The translations under genes and the position numbers were made by a program. A model generated the notes under the pieces. The model had not been told where the DNA came from, did not search any database, and saw only the letters and a program-made list of their open reading frames with translations. From an uncultured Lachnospiraceae bacterium (lineage in GTDB: Bacteria > Bacillota_A > Clostridia > Lachnospirales > Lachnospiraceae), in contig CAJKKX010000015.1 of NCBI GenBank assembly GCA_905200565.1, positions 1 to 15,456 on the forward strand: 15,456 nucleotides of DNA. Reading direction: 5' to 3'. Positions 7,482 to 14,898 of the stretch are shown piece by piece (position 1 is the first letter of the stretch; each line of letters starts with the position of its first letter).

Positions 7482-7483
7482 TT

Positions 7484-8395
7484 ATGAAGGAATATGTTAC
7501 GTTATCATTGGAAACGCATCTTTTTTTCGGCAGAATTATGAAGGAACATTCCCTGTTTCTGCTGGCATCATTTCCGGCGAAAGAAAAAGATTTCCGGCAG
7601 CGTGCAGATTGCTTCCGGGAGGAATTTGAGGATGGACTCAGAAAAACCGTAGAACTTGCAGACGGTATCGTGCGAGAAACGGTTCTGGAGTCAGGAGAAA
7701 TTGTAACGGAGTTTACGAAAAACGCAGAATGTCAGACAGAAAAGCTGACAGGTATTGCCATTGATACGAAGATTACGGAAGCAGAAAAGAGGCTTTCAAA
7801 CGGCTGCCCCGCAATGGTGAGCCGGGAGATGGTTCAGAGAGTGAAAATGCTGAACCGGCAGATGCTCCGGAGCCTGAATGGACTGATTGCATTTAAGGAG
7901 AAAATTTTGCAGCAGGTGCTGGAATGCAGGCTTTATACGGCAAATTATCCGCTGTTGATTGAACACATTTTGAGGGAAGCCAGACTGTACCGTCAGATTC
8001 TTATGCAGCTTGAGAGAAACGGACGGATTCTTGCGCAGGATTTAAGAAATCTGGAAATCTTCTGGAATCAGATTATGATGGAACATGCCCAGTTCATCCG
8101 GGGGCTTCTGGACCCGACGGAATGTGAGCTGATAAAAGCAGCCGATGAGTTTGCGGAGGATTACTGCCGTCTTTTCAATGAGGCCAGGGAACAGGATATG
8201 AGAGTCATGGACACTCTGACTGCAAAGACTCTGCGGACGACGAAGGAGTATCAGCAGTTTAAAACAGCGGGAACCGAAGGAATTACCGGATGTGAAATCC
8301 GTTCCGTGATTCTTCCTCTGCTGGCAGATCATGTGCTCCGGGAAGCGAACCATTACCTGCGGATTCTGGAATGCGGAAAGAAAGGCAGGGGTTAG
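7484..8395 (+). CDS. DUF2935 family protein, duplicated helical metal-binding candidate
   Basis: The 303-residue soluble protein fits the Firmicutes family DUF2935, whose function is unknown to me. It is an internal duplication: residues 156-173 (PLLIEHILREARLYRQIL) match 278-295 (PLLADHVLREANHYLRIL), and 10-31 (ETHLFFGRIMKEHSLFLLAS) matches 191-208 (EIFWNQIMMEHAQFIRGL). Each half repeats an E, an EH pair and an HxxxE pair: E10, E21-H22, H161, E165 and E191, E200-H201, H283, E287. This is what a ferritin-like helical bundle with one metal centre per half would look like; that is my inference. ATG 7484 has AAAGG 11 nt upstream. The stop is one base before the start of the giant multicopper oxidase, so the two are surely one operon and likely one pathway. 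Confidence 0.85.
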   Translation: MKEYVTLSLETHLFFGRIMKEHSLFLLASFPAKEKDFRQRADCFREEFEDGLRKTVELADGIVRETVLESGEIVTEFTKNAECQTEKLTGIAIDTKITEAEKRLSNGCPAMVSREMVQRVKMLNRQMLRSLNGLIAFKEKILQQVLECRLYTANYPLLIEHILREARLYRQILMQLERNGRILAQDLRNLEIFWNQIMMEHAQFIRGLLDPTECELIKAADEFAEDYCRLFNEAREQDMRVMDTLTAKTLRTTKEYQQFKTAGTEGITGCEIRSVILPLLADHVLREANHYLRILECGKKGRG

Positions 8396-8396
8396 G

Positions 8397-11300
8397 ATGG
8401 AGTTATGCAGATATCCGGAGATGGGAAAGACCAGAACCTTTCATATTGAAGCAATACAGCTTCCAATCGTGTATAACCAGTATGGGGATCATGATCCTGA
8501 TGGCCTGATCTATGTGCTGGAGGAGGACGCTGAAAGGATTCGTAGGAAAGCGCTTGAAAAATTTCAAATGAATCCACCGCAGCCCTGTAAGGAAGTGCAG
8601 CCGCTGGTTATCCGTGTCAATCTGGGAGATACGGTGAGAGTCCGGTTTCGAAATCATGTGGACCGCAGACTGTCGATTCATGTGCAGGGGCTTTCTTATG
8701 ATGTAAACACTTCGGATGGAGCCAGTGTAGGATTTAATGCGGACAGCACGACGGCGGGGGAAATCTGGTATACCTGGTATGCCGATACGGAAGGGGTCTA
8801 TCTGTTTCAGGACATGGCGGATCCGAGAAGTACGGAGGAGGCGACGAATATTCACGGACTGTTCGGGGCTGTCATCGTGGAAGCACCTGAGGCAAGATGG
8901 TTTCATCCGGAAACGGGAGAAGAGCTGACAAGCGGACTGATGGCAGATATTTATGAGCCGGGAAAACCGGCGTTTCGGGAGTACAGCATATTTTTTCATG
9001 ATGAACTGGAAATCAGGAATAAAGACGGAAATCCGCCGGTTGATCCGCATACCGGACTTCCAGCATCAACGACAGCGATCAGCTACCGTTCAGAGCCGAT
9101 GAGGAACAGGATGCCAGTGACACACGATCCGGCTGATTCGGCGGAGGATATTTCTATGAGTTCCTGGGCATATGGGGACCCGGCGCCTCCAATCCTCCAT
9201 GCCTATGTCGGTGATCCGGCAAAAATCCGGCTGATTCATGGGGGGATAAAAGAAACCCATGTTTTTCATCTTCATAATCACCAGTGGAGGCTGGAGCCGG
9301 AGAACCCTGTTTCGACCATTCTGGATTCGATTTCCATCAGTCCGCAGGAATGCTTTACGCTGGATATTTTATATGGAGCCGGAAGCCTGAACCGGGTGAT
9401 TGGCGATGTGATATTCCATTGTCATCTTTATCCTCATTTTATTGAAGGGATGTGGACCCTGTGGAGGATTTATGACCGTCTGGAGGATGGTACGGGAAGA
9501 TTGCCGGATGGTACACGGATTCCGACGCTGCTCCCGCTCAAAGACAGGGAGCGTCCGCCAAAAAAAGACGCCCTGCATCCGGGCTATCCCAATTTTATCC
9601 AGGGTGAATCTGGCGAACGGCCGCTTCAGCCGCCACTTGGCGTGAGAGGACAGAATGGAGAGGTGACAAAGGAACCGACGCCGCTTGAAAAAGCGAATTT
9701 CGTAAAAAATGCAGTTCCGGGGGCATTGTATACGGATACCTGTCCATGTCATACAGATGAAAATGTAAAGGTATTTGAGATTGCCATGGTGCAGGCGAAG
9801 GTCACCTATAACAAATATGGCTGGCATGACCCGCAGGGGCGCTTTTTTGTTCTGAAGGAGGAGCTGGAGCGTCATGGAGGACTGGAATCTTATATCCGTA
9901 AAGTGGAAGAAGGGAAACTTAAAGTGGAGCCGCTGGTTATCCGCGCCAATGCAGGAGACTGTATTGAATTGAGAACAACCAATCTTCTGCCGGAGTTTCT
10001 TGAGGGCAGCCCGTTTCAGCTTCGCACGAAAACGGACATCGTGGGGCATCATGTGCATCTGGTGAAGTTTGACACCATCGTTTCGGATGGAGCGGCGAAC
10101 GGATGGAATAATATTGCAGGAGCAAGAAAATATGAGACATTAATCGAAAGATTTTTTGCAGAGCAGGAATTGAGAACCGTATTTTTCCATGACCATTTGT
10201 TCGCCAATGTGCATCAGCAGCACGGACTGTTTGGGGCGCTGATTATCGAAGAGGCCGGGGCGACTTTTCATCATCCGAAAAATGGAAAGGAACTGCACGC
10301 CGGTACACAGGCGGTCATCCGCAGGAAGAATGGAACTTCTTTCCGGGAATTTGCTTTGTTTGTCCATGATTTCGCATTTTTGTTTGACAAAAATGGCGAT
10401 CCTCTGAATCCGCCGGAAGTGCCGGGGTCTCATGATGATCCGGGTGTTATGGGAATCAATTACCGTGCGGAGCCAATGCGGGAGCGGTTGTGCCGTGGGG
10501 AAGACCCGGCATATCTTTTCAGCTCGTTTGTACACGGCGATCCGGCCACGCCGATTCTTGAGACGTATCCGGGGGATGAGATCATGATTCGTCTTTTGGA
10601 CGGAGCACATGAGGAACAGCATTCGCTCAACGTTGCCGGAATGTCATGGAAAAGAGAATTATCAGATGCCAAATCGCCCTTTGCCGCTTCCCAGACGCTT
10701 GGCGTGTCGGAGGCATTCAATCTGAATATTACAGAAAAGTATGGCGCAGGCGATTATCTTTATTATTTCGGGGGAATCGATGATGTATGGCTTGGGTTAT
10801 GGGGGATTATCCGTGTGCATGGAAACTGTAAGAAGCATTTGAGACCGCTGTGCAGGGGGAAGGACAGAATTCATCCTCTTCCTCCTTGTCCGGCGAAGGG
10901 AGATGTCATCCGGCGCTATGAGGTCGCAGCTATCCAATCGGATTTGAAGTATAATCGCTATGGAGACCACGACCCGGACGGACTGGTATTCGTACCGCTG
11001 GAGGATGTGGATGCGGTGCTTGCGGGAAAATGTGCGCCGAAGCCTTTGATTCTCAGAGCGAATGTGGGGGACTGGATTGAAGTGACGCTGCATAATGCGT
11101 GGAGCGTGGAGCATCCTGTTTTGTACCATGATTATCCGAAGGTTCCGCTGGATAAGGAATATACGCCGTCCATGCGGGTTTCTTTAAATCCGCAGTTCCT
11201 GCAATATGATCCGGTCTGTGATTCTGGAATCAATGTAGGATATAATGAACGGGAACAGACCGTAGGGGTTGGTGAGAGTAAACGTTATCTCTGGCATGCC

Positions 11301-12047
11301 GACCGGGAATACGGCGCATGTATTCTGCAATCCTTCGGAGATATGCGGAATCACCGCTATCATGGGCTGTTCGGAGCGGTTATCGTAGAACCGGCAGGGG
11401 CGAAGTGGTATCGGAATTTCACGGGAAAAACGGACAGTCATGCGGAACAGGCAGTCATTACAGCGCCGGGCGTCGAGAGTTTTCGGGAATTTGTTTTGTT
11501 TATCCAGAATGGAATCCGGCTGCTGGATGCGGAAGGAAATCTGATTCAGACTGCGGCGGGGGATAACGGGGAACCGGTGGATGCGGAGAATACGGGCGAA
11601 AAGGGATACAATTACCGATCGGAACGGTTTGCGAACCGGCTCGCCAGAGATGCAAGAACATGGAAGGTATTCAGCAGCAGGGTACACGGCGATCCGGCGA
11701 CTCCCGTGTGTAAGGCATATCCTGGCGACCGGGTGATCTTTCGGACGGTAATGCCTGCGGATAAGCCGAGAAATACTTCGTTTACGGTTCATAACCATCT
11801 GTGGAGAGAGCAGCCGCAGGATGCGTTTTCCAGAATCATTCCGCTACAGGGCGGGATCAGCATCGGTAACAAATTTGATATTGAGCTGCGTCAGGGAGCT
11901 GCGTGTCCGGGTGACTACCTCTATCGGTCAGGCAGTTTTGCCTGGGATGTGGAATCCGGCATGTGGGGAATCTTCCGGGTGGTTAAGCAGTCCTTTGGGT
12001 GCAGGTGTAAGGGAATGTGCAGAAAAATACGGGAGTGTTTTCGATAA
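8397..12047 (+). CDS. Giant six-cupredoxin multicopper oxidase, MnxG-like
   Basis: The 1216-residue protein consists of three tandem repeats, each two cupredoxin domains: residues 14-360, 457-809 and 837-1197. Marks shared by all three are YGxHDPxG, HGLFGAxI(V/I)E, NYR or SYR followed by SE/AE, and (G)DPAxP. Copper motifs are complete only once. The second domain has HVFHLHNH (H288, H291, H293) and HCHLYPHFIEGM (H341, C342, H343, H347, M352), giving a type 1 site and half a trinuclear cluster. The third domain has HHVH (H552, H554) and FHDH (H598, H600), giving the other half. Size and design recall MnxG, the about 1200-residue Mn(II) oxidase of Bacillus spores, but mnxE/mnxF are absent here. 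The substrate is unknown. No signal peptide. A CPCH motif (449-452) and a Cys-rich tail (C1202, C1204, C1208, C1214) are extra. ATG 8397 follows AGGGGT and the DUF2935 stop. Confidence 0.9.
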   Translation: MELCRYPEMGKTRTFHIEAIQLPIVYNQYGDHDPDGLIYVLEEDAERIRRKALEKFQMNPPQPCKEVQPLVIRVNLGDTVRVRFRNHVDRRLSIHVQGLSYDVNTSDGASVGFNADSTTAGEIWYTWYADTEGVYLFQDMADPRSTEEATNIHGLFGAVIVEAPEARWFHPETGEELTSGLMADIYEPGKPAFREYSIFFHDELEIRNKDGNPPVDPHTGLPASTTAISYRSEPMRNRMPVTHDPADSAEDISMSSWAYGDPAPPILHAYVGDPAKIRLIHGGIKETHVFHLHNHQWRLEPENPVSTILDSISISPQECFTLDILYGAGSLNRVIGDVIFHCHLYPHFIEGMWTLWRIYDRLEDGTGRLPDGTRIPTLLPLKDRERPPKKDALHPGYPNFIQGESGERPLQPPLGVRGQNGEVTKEPTPLEKANFVKNAVPGALYTDTCPCHTDENVKVFEIAMVQAKVTYNKYGWHDPQGRFFVLKEELERHGGLESYIRKVEEGKLKVEPLVIRANAGDCIELRTTNLLPEFLEGSPFQLRTKTDIVGHHVHLVKFDTIVSDGAANGWNNIAGARKYETLIERFFAEQELRTVFFHDHLFANVHQQHGLFGALIIEEAGATFHHPKNGKELHAGTQAVIRRKNGTSFREFALFVHDFAFLFDKNGDPLNPPEVPGSHDDPGVMGINYRAEPMRERLCRGEDPAYLFSSFVHGDPATPILETYPGDEIMIRLLDGAHEEQHSLNVAGMSWKRELSDAKSPFAASQTLGVSEAFNLNITEKYGAGDYLYYFGGIDDVWLGLWGIIRVHGNCKKHLRPLCRGKDRIHPLPPCPAKGDVIRRYEVAAIQSDLKYNRYGDHDPDGLVFVPLEDVDAVLAGKCAPKPLILRANVGDWIEVTLHNAWSVEHPVLYHDYPKVPLDKEYTPSMRVSLNPQFLQYDPVCDSGINVGYNEREQTVGVGESKRYLWHADREYGACILQSFGDMRNHRYHGLFGAVIVEPAGAKWYRNFTGKTDSHAEQAVITAPGVESFREFVLFIQNGIRLLDAEGNLIQTAAGDNGEPVDAENTGEKGYNYRSERFANRLARDARTWKVFSSRVHGDPATPVCKAYPGDRVIFRTVMPADKPRNTSFTVHNHLWREQPQDAFSRIIPLQGGISIGNKFDIELRQGAACPGDYLYRSGSFAWDVESGMWGIFRVVKQSFGCRCKGMCRKIRECFR

Positions 12048-12050
12048 ATG

Positions 12051-12101
12051 TCTGCTGTACGGCGGTGATTGTGATTTTGCTGCCGTACAGCAGATTTTTT
12101 T
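12051..12101 (+). terminator. Strong terminator after the multicopper oxidase gene
   Basis: TCTGCTGTACGGCGG (12051-12065) pairs along 15 bp with the matching arm at 12080-12094, leaving a 14-nt loop, followed by seven Ts at 12095-12101. Confidence 0.92.
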
Positions 12102-12117
12102 GAAATTAGGAAAAGGC

Positions 12118-12146
12118 TTGCATTAGGGAATATTTTAGAGTAAAGT
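12118..12146 (+). promoter_or_regulatory. Probable sigma-A promoter of the VWA protein gene
   Basis: TTGCAT at 12118-12123 and TAAAGT at 12141-12146 are 17 nt apart, just after the terminator at 12051-12101 and about 44 nt before the gene start. The -10 match is moderate (4 of 6). Confidence 0.5.
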
Positions 12147-12189
12147 AGAAAAGACAAGAGAAAACCCAATATTTGAAGGAGAAGAGAAA

Positions 12190-14040
12190 ATGAAAAAAGC
12201 GTTTTTTACAATGTTTCTGACGATGCTGCTTGTTTTTACCATGAGCATTCCTGTGTCGGCGGAAGCTACAGTCAGTATCAGTAAGAGCAGTATCACGATT
12301 CAGACCGAAGATACTTACCAGCTTCAGGTACTGGTAAACGGTGTATCCACGCAGGCCACCGCATGGGGGAGCTCTGATCCGTCCGTTGCGGCGGTCAGTG
12401 AAAATGGGCTTGTAACCGGAAAGGCGGCAGGCTCCGCAGTCATCACAGCGATGGTGGAAGGGAGAAGTGTGGAGTGTCTGGTTTCCGTCGTGAGAAGGTC
12501 AACGACGAAAACAACACGCTATAATGTTCTGATTCTCGATACGTCGGGAAGTATGAAAGGGACTTCTTTGAACAAAGAGAAAGAGGCGGCAAAGCGGTTC
12601 TGCCAGACCGTGCTTTCCTCAGACGGAAACAATTATCTGGCGGTCGTAACTTTAAATTCCTTATCAACGGTATTGTGTGAGTTTACAAACGATCTGAGTA
12701 CCTTAAGCCAGCAGATTGACTGCGTGAACTCCAGCGGCGGGACAAATATGGAGCAGGCTTTACAGAAAGCCGGAGAATTATTGGCGGGCGTGCCAGGCGG
12801 CGCCAATATCATGAAAAATGTTATTTTATGCTCTGACGGTCTGCCGAGGACAGGGGCGAAAGCGTCTGTGGGAAGATACAGGGCAAAGGATCACACGTAT
12901 TATTCGTATGCGAATGCCGCTTACAATACAGATGTTAAATTAAAACAAAAAAAGTATTTTATCTATGCACTGGGATTTTTCCATAATTCTACCAGCAATG
13001 ATTTAAAATTCGGAAAAAGGCTGATGAAAGATCTGGCCTCCAAAGACAAGTATTATGTCGTGACCAACGCCAGGGATATTGACAAGGTGTTTGATGACAT
13101 TGCAGATAAGATTACAAAGACAGCAATGAGTAAGAAAGAGATTACTCTGTATGTGGGAGAAAGCTATAAGCTGAGCGTACAGGTGAACGGCGTAACGAAG
13201 AAAGCCAGATGGAAGAGCGCCAGGACTTCTATCGCCACGGTGAACAGCTCTGGCAGGGTCACGGCAAAGAAAGTGGGAAAGACGACGATTACCGGAACTG
13301 TGGATGGGAAGCCGGCAACCTGTAAGGTCACAGTGAAAAAGAAAAAAGCGCCTGCGGCAAGAGCTTCGATCCGGCTCAATAAGCATTCGGCAAGCGTATA
13401 TGTCAGAAAGACGATTCAGCTTCGGGCTTCCGTTACCGGAAAGAGCAGGTCGGTGAAGTGGACGACCAGCAATAAGTCGGTCGCTACGGTGAGTAAAAAT
13501 GGTAAAGTGAAAGGTGTGAAACCTGGAAAGGCGCTCATTACTGCGCAGGCGAACGGCGTAAAAGCGACCTGCCTGGTGACGGTGAAGATTAAGCATCCGG
13601 ATTATTCCCAGTATTTCATGGTCAAAGCCAAGAAATCCAAATATGGAAGCAAGCTGATTGATGAGTATGGCGTCCGCCTGATGGTAAATAAGAACGCGGT
13701 AATCAAAAAGTGTGCGGTGTATCTTGAGAAATATGGAAGTACCTATAAAAGAACGATTGCATGTAAAGGAAGAAACATTACCTACGCATACTATGTGCCG
13801 TATCTGGCGAGAAACGGAAAAACACAGTATGATGGAAATACGCATTACAGTATCAGAACCTTCGCATTGCGCCCGGATTCTCATGGGGTCTGGAGCTATA
13901 ATGGAAATTATACGCTGATTACGGCAAACCTGGAAGACGCAAACGGAAGAATGCTTGCAGTTCAGTCGACTGGTGTTGCAGGAAGAAATACGAGAATCTT
14001 CTATGACAAAGCGAAAATGATGAAATGGCTGAATAAATAA
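12190..14040 (+). CDS. Secreted von Willebrand A protein with bacterial Ig-like (Big_2) domains
   Basis: The 616-residue protein has a signal peptide (KK start, hydrophobic 5-20, cleavage likely after VSA at 24). A Big_2 domain (about 27-100) is followed by a VWA domain (about 111-310) with a full metal-binding MIDAS site: D117, S119, S121 (DTSGS), T185 (SGGTN) and D216 (CSDG). Two more Big_2 domains follow at about 313-382 and 390-466, both with the W(K/T)(S/T)...IATV/VATV...G(R/K)V pattern. A Lys/Tyr-rich C-terminal region (about 470-616) is not recognised by me. No LPXTG sorting signal, so it is probably released or bound through basic residues. VWA domains with MIDAS usually bind protein ligands, so an adhesion or matrix-binding role is likely. 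GGAG lies before ATG 12190. It has its own promoter and terminator. Confidence 0.9.
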   Translation: MKKAFFTMFLTMLLVFTMSIPVSAEATVSISKSSITIQTEDTYQLQVLVNGVSTQATAWGSSDPSVAAVSENGLVTGKAAGSAVITAMVEGRSVECLVSVVRRSTTKTTRYNVLILDTSGSMKGTSLNKEKEAAKRFCQTVLSSDGNNYLAVVTLNSLSTVLCEFTNDLSTLSQQIDCVNSSGGTNMEQALQKAGELLAGVPGGANIMKNVILCSDGLPRTGAKASVGRYRAKDHTYYSYANAAYNTDVKLKQKKYFIYALGFFHNSTSNDLKFGKRLMKDLASKDKYYVVTNARDIDKVFDDIADKITKTAMSKKEITLYVGESYKLSVQVNGVTKKARWKSARTSIATVNSSGRVTAKKVGKTTITGTVDGKPATCKVTVKKKKAPAARASIRLNKHSASVYVRKTIQLRASVTGKSRSVKWTTSNKSVATVSKNGKVKGVKPGKALITAQANGVKATCLVTVKIKHPDYSQYFMVKAKKSKYGSKLIDEYGVRLMVNKNAVIKKCAVYLEKYGSTYKRTIACKGRNITYAYYVPYLARNGKTQYDGNTHYSIRTFALRPDSHGVWSYNGNYTLITANLEDANGRMLAVQSTGVAGRNTRIFYDKAKMMKWLNK

Positions 14041-14056
14041 TTTTAAGGAGAAAAGG

Positions 14057-14098
14057 ACCTCCGGACTGAGAGAAAACAGAATCAGGCCGGGGGTTTTT
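14057..14098 (+). terminator. Terminator between the VWA gene and convergent dedA-like gene
   Basis: ACCTCCGG (14057-14064) pairs with CCGGGGGT (14087-14094), and CTGA (14066-14069) with TCAG (14082-14085), around one A-G mismatch. Five Ts follow at 14094-14098. It lies 16 nt after the VWA stop and 17 nt before the convergent gene's stop. Confidence 0.85.
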
Positions 14099-14114
14099 CT
14101 ATTGGCAGAAAACG

Positions 14115-14750
14115 TTATTTTGCATCAGGCGACACGGTTTTCTGGCACATTCTCTTTCGAAAAAACAAAAACAGCGCGATACCTGCTCCGGCAAAGAGTA
14201 TACATTTCGTAATACCGGAATAGGATTCCAGGTATTTCACAATAATATCCCAGGACTCTCTGGCGGCAACGCCCACCCAGACCAGAACGGTATTCCACAG
14301 GAAGCTGCCAAGAGCGGTCAGTGCAAAAAACGGGGCAAGGTTCATGCGAGAGAAGCCGGCTGGTATGGAGATCAGACTCCGGATCATGGGAATAAAGCGG
14401 CAGAAAAAGACTGTGCCAAGTCCGGTATGGTGAAACCAGTCTACCGCTTTATCTACATCTTCCGGATAGAGACGCAGTATTTTCCCGGTGCGTCCGGCCA
14501 GAATGGATTTCAGACGATGGGGCGGCAGAAGGCATCCCACGCCATACAGAATGACAGCGCCAATCAGGGAGCCGGCGGTTGCCGCCAGAATTACCATCCA
14601 GATATTGAGGGTTGTATAGGTGGTCATGAATCCGCCAAAAGTCAGAATGACCTCGGATGGAATTGGCGGAAAAATATTTTCGATGGCGATGAGCAGGGCG
14701 ACGCCCACATAACCGTACTGCTGCATGATGGTGATAATCAGTTCCTGCAT
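14115..14750 (-). CDS. DedA family membrane protein
   Basis: The 211-residue integral membrane protein belongs to the DedA (VTT/SNARE-associated) family; members act in lipid carrier flipping, membrane homeostasis and resistance to cationic compounds. Several hydrophobic segments are visible (about residues 5-24, 32-42, 50-72, 112-130, 140-162 and 178-198). Family signatures are the acidic E24 before IFPPIPSE (E33) and the re-entrant CRFIPMIRSLISIPAG block with R118, P121, R124 and P130. GGAGG stands about 7 nt before its ATG (minus strand, complement of 14750). It is divergently placed from the ZIP gene, with a 148-nt shared upstream region. The specific substrate cannot be read from the sequence. 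Confidence 0.92.
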   Translation of the reverse strand: MQELIITIMQQYGYVGVALLIAIENIFPPIPSEVILTFGGFMTTYTTLNIWMVILAATAGSLIGAVILYGVGCLLPPHRLKSILAGRTGKILRLYPEDVDKAVDWFHHTGLGTVFFCRFIPMIRSLISIPAGFSRMNLAPFFALTALGSFLWNTVLVWVGVAARESWDIIVKYLESYSGITKCILFAGAGIALFLFFRKRMCQKTVSPDAK

Positions 14751-14801
14751 AAAACCTCCTTCTAAACCGCATCCTTTTAAAAACGATGAATAGTAAAGAT
14801 A

Positions 14802-14860
14802 TATGCAAAAATGGAGATGAGATATTCCTGGATCGTGTCAGGAAAAAGGGTTTTGCATAC
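14802..14860. promoter_or_regulatory. Inverted TTTGCATA pair between the divergent dedA-like and ZIP genes
   Basis: TATGCAAAA (14802-14810) and TTTTGCATA (14851-14859) are exact inverted copies in the 148-nt divergent region, each pointing toward one gene. The right arm reads TTTTGCATAC and lies 38 nt before the ZIP ATG, matching the 39 nt between TTTGCATAC and ATG at the DUF2935-oxidase leader. It continues as CATACAAT (14856-14863), matching a sigma-E -10 pattern; TACAAT would also suit sigma-A. No good -35 is visible in either reading. Role is inferred. Confidence 0.45.
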
Positions 14861-14898
14861 AATAATACACGGAGAAAATGAAGCAGTGAGGTAAGTAT

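Noticed and set aside
8331..8396. Upstream 22-residue extension of the multicopper oxidase
   Set aside because: It overlaps the DUF2935 reading frame and has no ribosome site; ATG 8397 directly follows the DUF2935 stop and has AGGGGT.
8403..10058. Long antisense open frames (215 and 229 residues) under the oxidase gene
   Set aside because: They are shadows of a long GC-richer gene; the plus-strand frame has clear conserved motifs.
13003..13884. 293-residue open frame antisense to the VWA protein gene
   Set aside because: It mirrors the lysine-rich repeat coding of the plus strand, has no ribosome site and no recognisable domain.
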